A DNA stretch of 56,411 bases from Mycobacterium scrofulaceum. Its GTDB lineage: Bacteria; Actinomycetota; Actinomycetes; Mycobacteriales; Mycobacteriaceae. A program made the translations under genes and the position numbers. Location of the stretch: assembly GCF_002086735.1 (NCBI RefSeq), contig NZ_MVIJ01000037.1, forward strand, positions 1-56,411, given 5' to 3'. Numbering within the stretch: position 1 is the stretch's first letter; every line of letters begins with the position of its first letter. The notes beneath the pieces were generated by a model. That model had not been told where the DNA came from, ran no database searches, and worked only from the letters and a program-made list of their open reading frames with translations. Positions 1 through 7,987 of the stretch are shown in pieces.

Positions 1-344
1 CCGCAGGGCTCACCGCCGCGGCACACGATGCGATCGAGGACATGACCCCATCATCGCAGCCGGGTACGACAAATCTCGGCTGGCCAATTCGCTTCGGGGA
101 GTTACTGCTCCGAAATGTTTCAGGGAGGACGTCGAGGCGAATTCGCGGCCACTGCAGCCAATCCGCGCCCCCTCAAGGTGCTAGTGGGAAGCTCGCCAGT
201 CCAACGCGAGGCCTCATAGCGGGCAACCACGAGTGCGGCGCTGACGCGACACCCCCACTTTTCGGCCACCCCTCACTGATGACCGCGATCACGGCCTGAT
301 ACCTCTGCTCGGCCACGCTCACTCCCTCATCCAGGGAGTGCCAA
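1..344. other. Left-edge accessory sequence, no supported gene
   Basis: I see no convincing gene here. One forward frame is open from base 2 to a TAG at 182-184 (it includes AAGYDKSRLANSL), and another from base 3 to 299. The tail of a gene cut by the window edge is therefore possible, but codon use does not single out either frame. The stretch is less GC-rich than the core genes further right and lies on the island side of the tRNA-Arg gene. Confidence 0.3.
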
Positions 345-450
345 GGATCAACCGAAACCGCTGTAAAGGATCAGCCGAAACACTGTCACGCATCACCCGA
401 AGACAAATGTCACGCATCAGCCGAAGACAAATGTCACCTATCAGCCGAGG
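345..450. repeat. Five-copy direct repeat array, 22-24 bp period
   Basis: A 13-bp core close to GCATCAGCCGAAG starts at about 345, 368, 390, 414 and 438, giving periods of 23, 22, 24 and 24. The two inner 24-bp units at 384-407 and 408-431 differ by one base, and both begin TGTCAC. Multiple repeats of this kind are typical of the ends of IS21-family elements, but no istA/istB genes are visible. They could also be iterons or regulator sites for the gene at 500. The array is too short and irregular for CRISPR. Confidence 0.6.
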
Positions 451-499
451 TGATACACACCGATGAGTTAACCTCTCCGATCGGAGGGATGGTACGCAC

Positions 500-1477
500 A
501 TGTTGCAAGTGCCGTTGTCCGGCTACCGATGGGCACTGTTCGTCGTGGGCGTCTTCGCCACCGCTGCCATCGCGATCGCGGGCCTCTCGACCCTCATCGC
601 CTCGCAGACCAGCACACCTTCCACCATGAGATACCCACCGGCCGTCACCTCGCGGACCAGTCAGACGATCGCTGTCGAAGTCGATAAGCCCACCGCCGTT
701 CAACCCAGTCAGGCGGTTAAACCCGGTCACGATATTCATTTCGGTACTGATATTGACCCCAAGACTGTTGACCACAGTCAGACTGTGGAACCCGGTCATA
801 CCGTCAGCGTCGCCATTCCAGACGCCGCCCTAGACAAGCTCGGACCATCTCATGAACCTTCGCTGAAATGGCTGGTGGAACCCGCGGCGACCATCCTCGC
901 CGCGATCGGGGCCGCCGCCGCGACCATCATCACCGCTCGCATCGCGCTGAGCGGGGTTTTGAAGGGGGCCAAAGACAAATGGCTAGACGACCGCCTAGAC
1001 GACGTATGGCAGCGATTCATCTGGATTGTCGATTCAGCCCGGGGGAAGCTCCTGGACTGGAACCAGCGGAAGACCCTTCTGGCCGGGCTAAGTGAAAAGG
1101 CCGACCAGCTCGAAGATCCTCAGCTCAGCAGCATAATCAAGCATTGGTTCTCCGAAGGGGCGGAGAGAATCTACAACGAGCTCGTTAGGAGCGAAGGCCC
1201 TAGCGAAACGCTAACGTCGCTCGGTAGCCCAGAGGATGCGATCAAAGCGGCGAAACGTGTTTTAAGGGACAAGACCCTAAGCCCTGACATCAAGGCAAGA
1301 GCCCAAACGCTTCTCGATCGTTCCAACAAAATTCAACAGGGCACCGACATCGGCGCGGCATTGGCAGCGATTTACAGTGAAATCGACGAAGACTCACGCC
1401 CGGAAAATGAACTCGCCTATTACGGCAGCCGCCGCAGCGGCGTCCTTCGTAAGACACCACCGGCGCCAACCGCGTAG
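500..1477 (+). CDS. Unknown membrane protein of the tRNA-linked island
   Basis: 325 residues; I do not recognise the family. Two hydrophobic segments are clear, at about residues 10-35 and 122-148. Between them is a probably non-cytoplasmic loop with a twofold internal repeat (PSQAVKPGHDI and HSQTVEPGHTV). After the second segment comes a charged, helical tail of about 175 residues. The ATG at 500 follows GGAGGG at 483-488. Codon use includes TTA, ATA, CTA and AAA codons that are rare in the downstream core genes, which suggests recent acquisition. The direct repeats at 345-450 end 50 bp before the start and could be its control region. No catalytic motif is visible. Roles such as sensor, effector or toxin anchor would be guesses. 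Confidence 0.7.
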   Translation: MLQVPLSGYRWALFVVGVFATAAIAIAGLSTLIASQTSTPSTMRYPPAVTSRTSQTIAVEVDKPTAVQPSQAVKPGHDIHFGTDIDPKTVDHSQTVEPGHTVSVAIPDAALDKLGPSHEPSLKWLVEPAATILAAIGAAAATIITARIALSGVLKGAKDKWLDDRLDDVWQRFIWIVDSARGKLLDWNQRKTLLAGLSEKADQLEDPQLSSIIKHWFSEGAERIYNELVRSEGPSETLTSLGSPEDAIKAAKRVLRDKTLSPDIKARAQTLLDRSNKIQQGTDIGAALAAIYSEIDEDSRPENELAYYGSRRSGVLRKTPPAPTA

Positions 1478-1614
1478 AGGCCCCTGGGGCCCTAGCGCCC
1501 GATTTCTGAGATTGGCCGTGCGAGCGACCATGGTCAGCCGGGCGACCATCACCATTAACGACGAATAAACGATGGACATGTTTGATAGGTGGGCTAGATA
1601 CCATGGTTGACCTG
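1478..1614. other. Spacer between island gene and tRNA 3' end
   Basis: Short spacer without a gene. It directly adjoins the 3' end of the tRNA-Arg gene, so an integration core site would be expected at its right edge. I cannot identify the partner copy, because the other end of the element is outside the window. Confidence 0.4.
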
Positions 1615-1687
1615 TGCCCCCGGCAGGATTCGAACCTGCGACACCGGCTTTAGGAGAGCCGTGCTCTATCCCCTGAGCTACGAGGGC
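1615..1687 (-). tRNA. tRNA-Arg (anticodon CCT)
   Basis: The minus strand folds as a complete 73-nt cloverleaf. Acceptor GCCCTCG pairs with CGGGGGC, the D stem is GCTC/GAGC, the anticodon stem is CGGCT/AGCCG around the loop CTCCTAA, and the T arm is GCAGG-TTCGAAT-CCTGC. The discriminator is A and CCA is not encoded. Anticodon CCU reads AGG codons. The 3' end points to the island at lower coordinates, the classic arrangement for tyrosine-recombinase integration. Confidence 0.96.
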
Positions 1688-1873
1688 GGGCCATCTGCGA
1701 ACACCTGACTCACCCGCGGTCCGCATCCGTGAAGGCATCCGTGAAGGTGCGACTAGCGTCCTGGTGCCGTTTCGGGCGCTCGGCCGGCGGTCGAGCCGGC
1801 GGTCCCAATCCGGCGGATGTGAGTCTAGCGGGTCCTCGAGTGGTGGTCAGGGCCGTCGCACTCGCAAGTTCTC
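1688..1873. other. Spacer with a 12-bp tandem duplication
   Basis: No gene seen. The motif GCATCCGTGAAG is directly duplicated at 1723-1734 and 1735-1746, upstream of the tRNA on the minus strand. It may lie in the tRNA promoter region, but no clear -10/-35 pair could be assigned. Confidence 0.35.
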
Positions 1874-2326
1874 TCAGTCTTCGTCCTCGATGACATGCAT
1901 GGCGGCCTCCTCGGCGGACGCTGCGCCCCCGTCGAGCCCGACGTCCGAAGCGACCAATTCGGCCTCGTAGTCCCCGCCGAATCCCTCGTCCGGCGCGACC
2001 AGGCGGCCGGCTCGGGCGCGGCCCACCTCGCGCCGCTGGGGGAATTCGGACTCGCGCTCGGATGCATCGGAGCGTTGCTGCTCGGCTTGGTCGAGCGGGA
2101 CGTCGGTGCGCGCTGCCGGGTCGGGCTCTTCCTCCGCGAGGAGCTGATCCAGGTTCTCGCTCGGGCCGAAGGCGCCTCGCCCGTAGGGCCGCTCCGGTGG
2201 CGAATACCCCTCGTCGAGCACGTCGTCCACACCGCGATCCAGCAGGGTGTCCTCCGGCTGAAGCTGGTTGTCGTCCTCGACGCTGTATTCGCCCGCTGCG
2301 GGGCCGGTCTCATAGTGAGAGCTCAC
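1874..2326 (-). CDS. DUF5709-type acidic protein
   Basis: 150 residues, very acidic, rich in Glu, Asp, Ala and Gly. It has no signal peptide or membrane segment, so it is probably a soluble, partly disordered cytoplasmic protein. The opening (SSHYETGPAAGEYSVEDDNQ) and the LLDRGVDDVLDEGYSPPERP-type motif match the actinobacterial DUF5709 family, whose function is unknown. The ATG lies 45 bp after the stop of the next gene upstream on the same strand, so the two are probably co-transcribed. The family call is from memory of motifs. Confidence 0.8.
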   Translation of the reverse strand: MSSHYETGPAAGEYSVEDDNQLQPEDTLLDRGVDDVLDEGYSPPERPYGRGAFGPSENLDQLLAEEEPDPAARTDVPLDQAEQQRSDASERESEFPQRREVGRARAGRLVAPDEGFGGDYEAELVASDVGLDGGAASAEEAAMHVIEDED

Positions 2327-2371
2327 GATTTTCCCGCCATGTCGCTCGATCCCTGTTCTGGCACAACGTCC

Positions 2372-2797
2372 TCAGTGGAGCCGCTCGATCTCGTCGGCCG
2401 CGTCGGACAACGCCGCGGCGAGTTCGCGGGCGGCGATCCCGTCCAACGCATCGAGGTGGCGCGCATGCACGGCGATCCACCGCCGCGTCGAGCCGTCGAC
2501 CTGTTGTCGACCGTAGATTTGAACGCGCGCCCGCCCGCCTCGCCGACTCGTGCCCTCGAAGTCGCGAAACCAGTTCCTGTCGAGCTGCCAGTCGAAGGTG
2601 CGAACCGCGCCGTCGGGTGGCGCGACAGCGCCGGACGGCATCCCGGCGGACATGTTCTTGGCCGCCCACTGTCGCGCCATGTCCAGCAGCGTTTGCGGTT
2701 CGTCGTGTTCGATGCGCTCGAGTTGAGCGATCTGCGCAGTAGTGAGCTGGTCGGCCACGTCGCGCCAGGTTTGGGCGGTGTCGTCAGATGTGGTCAT
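2372..2797 (-). CDS. Conserved-type hypothetical protein
   Basis: 141 residues from the ATG at 2797. An upstream extension of the frame is possible but has non-coding-like composition. The protein starts with a helical segment (TWRDVADQLTTAQIAQLERI) and has a basic, Trp-containing middle (FDWQLDRNWFRDFEG). It ends in a helix with alternating Ala, Asp and Glu. There is no signal peptide or membrane segment. It is the first gene of a two-gene unit with the DUF5709 gene and is divergent from the small ORF at 3040. I recognise no family, and no activity can be assigned. Confidence 0.7.
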   Translation of the reverse strand: MTTSDDTAQTWRDVADQLTTAQIAQLERIEHDEPQTLLDMARQWAAKNMSAGMPSGAVAPPDGAVRTFDWQLDRNWFRDFEGTSRRGGRARVQIYGRQQVDGSTRRWIAVHARHLDALDGIAARELAAALSDAADEIERLH

Positions 2798-3039
2798 GCT
2801 GTGCAGTCTGTGCGGCCGGCCCGCGGTTGGGGAGGGTCGAAAGTCATGTCTTGGGTCCGTCATGCCGCTGGTCAAGCTCACCGCTGACCCGACGAAAGAG
2901 GGCATGCGCCTCGGCCCGCCCGTCCAGCAGCGTGCCGAAACAGACCACGCGGCAATCGATCTCCTCGAATCCCGATCCGCGAGTCGCCAGGGCGCGGAGA
3001 ATGACGACCGAATTCGTGACTCCGGGAAGGGAGGACGCC

Positions 3040-3207
3040 ATGGCCGCAGACCCACAATGCGCCCGGTGCAAACAACCCATCGGTCCGGGATGGCTCTACC
3101 TGACTGCGCATCGCCGCGGCCAGGCCGCGACAGCCGAGGACGATACGGTACTCATCCACGTGCCGGATGAATGCCCACGCCCCGGGGAGCACGCGCCGCC
3201 GAGCTAG
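3040..3207 (+). CDS. Small CxxC-containing protein
   Basis: 55 residues from the ATG at 3040, preceded by a strong GGGAGGAC ribosome site. An in-frame ATG at 3001 would add 13 residues. The N terminus has CARC (a CxxC pair) and a third Cys lies in PDEC, suggesting a small metal-binding or redox fold of the 'C-x-x-C-x-x-P-I-x-x-G' type often found in short actinobacterial proteins. It converges on the next gene with a 43-bp gap. No function is known to me. The good Shine-Dalgarno and patterned cysteines are the main support. Confidence 0.55.
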   Translation: MAADPQCARCKQPIGPGWLYLTAHRRGQAATAEDDTVLIHVPDECPRPGEHAPPS

Positions 3208-3250
3208 CCGAGTGGACATGCGTGCGGGCCTCCGCGTTGAAGCCTCCGCT

Positions 3251-4660
3251 TCACGGATTCGCGGGGAGGGCCGCCGGGCTCAAATGGTCGACGAACCAGT
3301 CGCGGGCGAGCACCGCGACCCGCTCGAGCGTCCCGGGTTCTTCGAACAGATGGGTGGCGCCGGGCACGACGGTGAGTTCGCACTTGGCGGGGATTGCATC
3401 GCGCGCTTGCCGATTCAGCTCCAGCACCATTTCGTCGTTGCCGCCGACGATCAGCAGTGTCGGCGCGTGCACCCTGGCCAAGAACGGACCCGCCAGATCC
3501 GGCCGTCCACCCCGGGACACCACGGCCGCGACGTCGACGCGCGGGTCGGTGGCGGCGACCAGGGCCGCGCCGGCGCCCGTGCTGGCGCCGAAGTAGCCGA
3601 CCGGCAGCGCGGCGGTGTCCGGCTGGCCGCCCAGCCAGATGGTGACGTCGACCAGCCGACGCGCCAAGAGCTCGATGTCGAACACGTTGGCGCGATTCCG
3701 TTCCTCCGCCGGGGTGAGGAGGTCGAACAGCAGCGTGGCCAGGCCCGCGCCGTTCAGCACGTCGGCCACATAGCGGTTGCGGGGGCTGTGCCGACTGCTC
3801 CCGCTGCCGTGCGCGAACAGCACCACACCAACGGGGTGCTCGGGGATGGTCAGATGGCCGGCCACCGAGACCGAACCGGCGCTGACGCTGACTTCTTCGT
3901 CGCGTATGGGGGGATCGGCCGCGGCGGCATCGTCGACCGCCGCGCGGGATCCATCGCGGGCGCGATCGAGCAGCCTGACCACCTCGTCGTCAGAAGTCTG
4001 GGCAAAGTTGCGATAGCCCTGGCCGACGGCGAAGAAGAATTCGGGCGTGCGCAGGCAGACCACCTCGTCGGCGTACCCGGCGAACCTCGCGAACACATCG
4101 CGTCCGCCGATCGGAACGGCCAACACCACCCTGCTCGCGCCCTGGGCGCGGGCCACCTGGCAGGCGGCTCTGGCCGTCGCGCCGGTCGCGACGCCGTCGT
4201 CGACGATCACCGCGGTCCGTCCCGCCGACGGGATCCGCTCGTGCCCGCTGCGGAACATTTCCGAGCGACGAGCCAACTCAACTCGCTGCTTGGCCTCGAC
4301 CGCGGCAATGTCGTCCGAAGATAGGTCGGCCTCACGCACCACGGCGTCGTTGATCACCCGCACCCCGCCCTCGCCGATCGCGCCGAAGGCCAGTTCGGGC
4401 TGAAACGGGACCCCGAGCTTGCGCACCACCAACACATCGAGCGGTGCCTGCAGCGCCTTGGCAACCTCGAAGGCCACCGGGACGCCGCCGCGCGGGAGGC
4501 CCAGTACCAAAACGTCCTGACCGCGCAGGAATTCCAGGCTCTTGGCCAGCTGTCGGCCGGCGTCGACGCGATCATCGAACGGTCTGAGGCCATCGGGCAA
4601 CGAGGCCAGCCGTTGCGCCAGCGGCCGACCGCGACCACCACCGCGGCCCCTCGGAGTCAT
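3251..4660 (-). CDS. Phosphoribosyltransferase / dienelactone-hydrolase-like fusion (Rv0571c-like)
   Basis: 469 residues with two domains. Residues about 30-240 form a type I phosphoribosyltransferase: the PRPP loop VIVDDGVATGAT is intact and LPRGGVPVAFEVA precedes it. Residues about 255-460 form an alpha/beta hydrolase with HGSGSS for the oxyanion region, nucleophile elbow GASTG, acid in GGNDE and base in GATHLFEEP, so the triad is complete. M. tuberculosis Rv0571c has this architecture and belongs to the DosR dormancy regulon. A DosR-like palindrome sits 55 bp upstream here. Substrates of both domains are unknown. A nucleobase or nucleoside salvage step combined with an ester cleavage is a guess. 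Confidence 0.87.
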   Translation of the reverse strand: MTPRGRGGGRGRPLAQRLASLPDGLRPFDDRVDAGRQLAKSLEFLRGQDVLVLGLPRGGVPVAFEVAKALQAPLDVLVVRKLGVPFQPELAFGAIGEGGVRVINDAVVREADLSSDDIAAVEAKQRVELARRSEMFRSGHERIPSAGRTAVIVDDGVATGATARAACQVARAQGASRVVLAVPIGGRDVFARFAGYADEVVCLRTPEFFFAVGQGYRNFAQTSDDEVVRLLDRARDGSRAAVDDAAAADPPIRDEEVSVSAGSVSVAGHLTIPEHPVGVVLFAHGSGSSRHSPRNRYVADVLNGAGLATLLFDLLTPAEERNRANVFDIELLARRLVDVTIWLGGQPDTAALPVGYFGASTGAGAALVAATDPRVDVAAVVSRGGRPDLAGPFLARVHAPTLLIVGGNDEMVLELNRQARDAIPAKCELTVVPGATHLFEEPGTLERVAVLARDWFVDHLSPAALPANP

Positions 4661-4714
4661 CCCCTCAGTGTGCCGCGACCGGCCGGCGCAGCGAAGGGCC
4701 GGAAGGCCACTGCG

Positions 4715-4734
4715 GTGGGGACCAACGCCCCCAG
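4715..4734. promoter_or_regulatory. Candidate DosR (DevR) box
   Basis: The 20-bp site has the half-sites GGGAC and GCCCC around CAAC, matching the DosR consensus TTSGGGACTWWAGTCCCSAA at about 15 of 20 positions by eye. It lies 55 bp upstream of the Rv0571c-like start, a usual distance, and the M. tuberculosis homologue is DosR-induced. No binding data are available from sequence. Confidence 0.5.
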
Positions 4735-4743
4735 GTCCGCCGT

Positions 4744-5568
4744 TCAGCGCAGTTCGGCGATCACCTTCGAGAAGTTGTCGATGTTGTTGTCCTGCACGGT
4801 GAAAGACGACACGCCGTACTTTTCGCGATATCCGGACAGCGTCTCGGCGATCTCGCGGGGGGAACCGCTGAGCACCGATGGCATGGACAGAATCTCCTCG
4901 TCGGAGAGCCCCGGCGCGTAGCTGCGGGTCAGCTTGAGGTCGGGCTCGGTCTCTCCGTCCCGCGGCATCGCCGTGATCGCCAGGTTCAGCTCGAGTGAGT
5001 CGAACCGATCTCCGGCGGCGTTGCGGACGAACTCGACGCGTTCGGCGAAGGGGTCCTCGACGTCGCGCACCTTGGAGCCGGTCAAACCGATGATGTCGGC
5101 GTTGCGGGCCGCGATGGTCAGCACCCGGTCACCATTGCCGGCGATGATCAGTGGCGTCGACGGATGGTGCTCCTTCAAGTACTTCGTCATGTGTTCGAGG
5201 TAGTCGACCCGGGCGCCCGCGCTGGGGTAGGGGATTTCCGCGGCCTCGAATTCTTCGCGGACGTAGCCGGTGCCGAGCCCGATCTCCAGCCGGTTGTCAC
5301 TGAGCAGATCGAGGGCTTCCATATCCCGACTGAGCAGGGCCGGCTTGTAGAACGCCGAGTTGAGCACGTACATGCTCAGGCGAAGCTTGGTGGTGACCAT
5401 CGCCACCGCGGTCAGCGTCGGAAAGGGTGCCGCCGCGCCCAGGTGGTCGGGCACGCACAGGACGTCGAACCCGACGTCCTCGGCCCGCTTCGCCTTCTCT
5501 TCCAGCGCGGCGCGGGACTTGATGAAGCGCATGCTCAGCCCGAAACGAAAATCCTTGGCCACCAACAA
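4744..5568 (-). CDS. LLM-class F420-dependent oxidoreductase
   Basis: 274 residues of the luciferase-like monooxygenase fold. The start FRFGLSMRF and the segment AEDVGFDVLCVPDHLG are typical of F420-dependent members, followed by an LGTGYVREEFEAAEIPYP-like stretch characteristic of the subfamily. It is expected to bind F420 in a TIM barrel and perform hydride transfer on an unknown substrate in the cytosol. The start lies 23 bp after the stop of the GGCT/PGA hydrolase gene on the same strand, so it is probably the third gene of the mntH operon. The subgroup is judged from motifs only. Confidence 0.86.
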   Translation of the reverse strand: MLVAKDFRFGLSMRFIKSRAALEEKAKRAEDVGFDVLCVPDHLGAAAPFPTLTAVAMVTTKLRLSMYVLNSAFYKPALLSRDMEALDLLSDNRLEIGLGTGYVREEFEAAEIPYPSAGARVDYLEHMTKYLKEHHPSTPLIIAGNGDRVLTIAARNADIIGLTGSKVRDVEDPFAERVEFVRNAAGDRFDSLELNLAITAMPRDGETEPDLKLTRSYAPGLSDEEILSMPSVLSGSPREIAETLSGYREKYGVSSFTVQDNNIDNFSKVIAELR

Positions 5569-5591
5569 CTCCGTTCAACAGATGAGGACAA

Positions 5592-6647
5592 TTACCAACA
5601 ACGCGCCGCTTCCGCCAACCCCCGCACCAGGGCGCCAGTGATCGGCGACAGACCGTCGTCGCCGGGCAACGGGCTACGCGGGCTGATGCCACGCACGCGG
5701 GGGGACAGCTCCAGCTGGGTGCCGCCGTCGCGCACCCGGTTCACCGGGTTGCCCGGGTGCAGGCCCCGCAATTCCGGTGGGATGTCCGCGAGGTCGGTGA
5801 TCACCTGATAGCCGGCCAAGTTGATGTGGCGGGCCAGGTGCGCCGCCAGCGCGCGGTTGCGGCCGCCGGCCAGCAGTTGCGTGCTGCGCCCGATGCGGCC
5901 GTAGCCGTGCAGTGACACCGCAACGTCGACGTGGTCCAGGAATTCGGCGAGCCGCGGCGACTCGGCCGGGTCGAACAGTGCCGACGGAAGGTGGTGGGGA
6001 TAGCGGTCGGGATGACGCAGCACGTACACCGACGCACCGGCGGCGTCGGCGGCGCGTTCGGCGATCACGTCGGTCATCTCTTCCAGCCCGCCGCCGTGGA
6101 TGGCGAGAAACCCGAAACGCGAACGCAATTGGCTGACCTCGAAGACGCCCGGCTCGGCCAATAACGCCGAAAGCGACTGCGGCGCGGGCCCGGACGCCGA
6201 CGCCCGGCGCGGCCAGCGCGAGGGATCCCAGCGCCGCAGGAAGTCGATCCAGCGTTGCGGCAACCCGTGTTGCACCGCGCCGTCGATGATCTTGGGCAGG
6301 TAGCCCGGCCGGGGCGGACCCGGCGTCACCCGATGGTCGATGTAGACCCACGCCGGCGACGGCCCGTCGTCGGTATGCACGGTCAGCCGGTCGCGCCGGT
6401 AACGCACCGGCACACCCTCGGCGCTGTCGAGCGTCGCCAGGTCGCCATCGGAGATCTGCCAGACCACACCGTGCACCTGATTACCGGCACACGGTTCGAC
6501 CGTGGCCACGCCGCGCTGGTTGATCAGCCAGTCGTGATCGGACAGGACCGCCGGCCGCGGATCGGTGGCGTCGGGGCATCGCTGCGCCATCTGCCTGACG
6601 CACAGGTTCGACCCGTATGCGAAGTAGGTATGCCGCAGGGCCCCCAT
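5592..6647 (-). CDS. Gamma-glutamylcyclotransferase / poly-gamma-glutamate hydrolase fusion
   Basis: 351 residues, two domains. Residues 5-145 resemble the gamma-glutamylcyclotransferase/AIG2 fold: YFAYGSNL at 8-15 and a Glu in LDSAEGVP fit the substrate loop and acid. Residues about 160-345 resemble the zinc-dependent poly-gamma-glutamate hydrolase family (phage PghP type, PF05908-like): the metal motif IHGGGLEEMTD and a later SLHGYG supply His, Glu and His ligands. Both halves act on gamma-glutamyl bonds, so a joint endo-hydrolase plus cyclotransferase turning gamma-glutamyl polymer into 5-oxoproline is a reasonable inference. No signal peptide is seen. The ATG abuts the mntH stop directly (TAA|ATG), so translation is probably coupled. 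Confidence 0.83.
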   Translation of the reverse strand: MGALRHTYFAYGSNLCVRQMAQRCPDATDPRPAVLSDHDWLINQRGVATVEPCAGNQVHGVVWQISDGDLATLDSAEGVPVRYRRDRLTVHTDDGPSPAWVYIDHRVTPGPPRPGYLPKIIDGAVQHGLPQRWIDFLRRWDPSRWPRRASASGPAPQSLSALLAEPGVFEVSQLRSRFGFLAIHGGGLEEMTDVIAERAADAAGASVYVLRHPDRYPHHLPSALFDPAESPRLAEFLDHVDVAVSLHGYGRIGRSTQLLAGGRNRALAAHLARHINLAGYQVITDLADIPPELRGLHPGNPVNRVRDGGTQLELSPRVRGISPRSPLPGDDGLSPITGALVRGLAEAARCW

Positions 6648-7874
6648 TTAGCCGGTCACCGTCAGCCAGATGAGCACCACGTTAAGCAGACTAATCATTA
6701 CGCCGACGGCCCAACCCATAATCGCCGTGACGGGATGGTTGGCGTCGCCGCCCATCAGTTCCCGGTCGCTGGTCAGCTTCACCAGCGGGAGGACCGCGAA
6801 CGGAATCCCGAAGGACAGCACCACCTGGGAGAGCACCAGCGCCCGCGTGGGGTCGAACCCGACGGCGAGGATGACCAGGGCGGGGCACACGGTGATCAAT
6901 CGGCGCAGCAGCATCGGAATCCTACGGTGCAACAGCCCCTGCATGATCATGGCGCCGGCGTAGGCGCCCACCGACGACGACGCCAGCCCGGACGCCAGCA
7001 ATCCCACCGCGAACAGCACCGCGATGGTCGGCCCGAGCGTGTTGTGGATCGCGGCGTAGGCGCCGTCGATGGACGCGTTGATGTTGCGGTGCTGCAGGTT
7101 GATCGCGGCGACCAGCAGCATCGCCGCGTTCACCGTCCCCGCGACGGCCATCGCCAGCACGACGTCGAGCCGGGTGACCCGCAGCAGCAGGCGCCGCTGT
7201 GAGCCCTCGGCGGGATGCCCGTGCCGGTCGAGGACCAGCCCGGAATGCATGTACACGGCGTGCGGCATCACGGTCGCGCCCAGGATGGCGGCGGCGAGCA
7301 GCACGCTTTCGGTGCCCCGGAACCGCGGCACCAGCCCGCCGAGCACGTCACCGGGCGGCGGCGTCTTCACGAAGAAGCTCGCCGCGAAGCCGACCGCGAT
7401 GACGAGCAGCAACCCGGTGATGACGCGCTCGAAGATGATCTGCCCGCGGCGGTCCTGGATCGCCAGGAGCAACAAGGACACCAGTCCGGTGATGATCCCG
7501 CCGAGCAGCAGCGGCAAGCCGAACAGGATGCGCAAGGCGATTGCGCCACCGACGATTTCGGCCATGTCGGTCGCGATCGCCACCAGTTCGGCCTGGACCC
7601 AGTAGACCAGCCGGACCGGACGGCCCATCCGCTTGCCGATGGCGGCGGGCAACGAGCGCCCGGTCACCAGGCCGAGCTTGGCCGACAGGTATTGCACCAG
7701 CCCGGCCAGCGCATTGGCCACCACGATCACCCACAGCAGCAGGTAGCCGAACTGGGCGCCGGAGCTGACGTTGGCGGCGACGTTGCCCGGATCGACATAG
7801 GCGATCGCGGCGACGAAGGCGGGACCCAGCAGATACCAGCTGCTTTTGAGCGAGTCCTGCCTGCTCTGCGTCAA
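6648..7874 (-). CDS. mntH: NRAMP divalent metal (Mn2+/Fe2+) transporter
   Basis: 408 residues from the TTG at 7874, which follows GAGGGG by seven bases. The frame extends further upstream but overlaps the neighbouring gene region without coding character. The first membrane helix carries DPGN at 28-31 and helix 6 carries MPH at 203-205, the two metal-site motifs of NRAMP proteins. About eleven hydrophobic helices are visible. It should import Mn2+ or Fe2+ with protons across the inner membrane. The position matches M. tuberculosis Rv0924c. It is the promoter-proximal gene of an apparent operon with the GGCT/PGA hydrolase and the F420 oxidoreductase. No obvious MntR site was found in the 113-bp upstream gap. 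Confidence 0.95.
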   Translation of the reverse strand: MTQSRQDSLKSSWYLLGPAFVAAIAYVDPGNVAANVSSGAQFGYLLLWVIVVANALAGLVQYLSAKLGLVTGRSLPAAIGKRMGRPVRLVYWVQAELVAIATDMAEIVGGAIALRILFGLPLLLGGIITGLVSLLLLAIQDRRGQIIFERVITGLLLVIAVGFAASFFVKTPPPGDVLGGLVPRFRGTESVLLAAAILGATVMPHAVYMHSGLVLDRHGHPAEGSQRRLLLRVTRLDVVLAMAVAGTVNAAMLLVAAINLQHRNINASIDGAYAAIHNTLGPTIAVLFAVGLLASGLASSSVGAYAGAMIMQGLLHRRIPMLLRRLITVCPALVILAVGFDPTRALVLSQVVLSFGIPFAVLPLVKLTSDRELMGGDANHPVTAIMGWAVGVMISLLNVVLIWLTVTG

Positions 7875-7987
7875 CGCGCCGCCCCTCGATTCTCTTGGCC
7901 GAATAAGAAAGTGAGGGTATCCGAAGACTACGGGCCGACCCAAAGGCCACCCGCCATTCGGGCACACACGTCTCTGCCGTGGGCCGG

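Noticed and set aside
345..450. Possible CRISPR array
   Set aside because: Units are only 22-24 bp apart with no unique spacers, and no cas genes are present.
500..1477. Defence-system toxin or phage receptor-blocking protein
   Set aside because: No toxin, nuclease or known defence motif and no partner gene in the window; only unknown membrane protein is justified.
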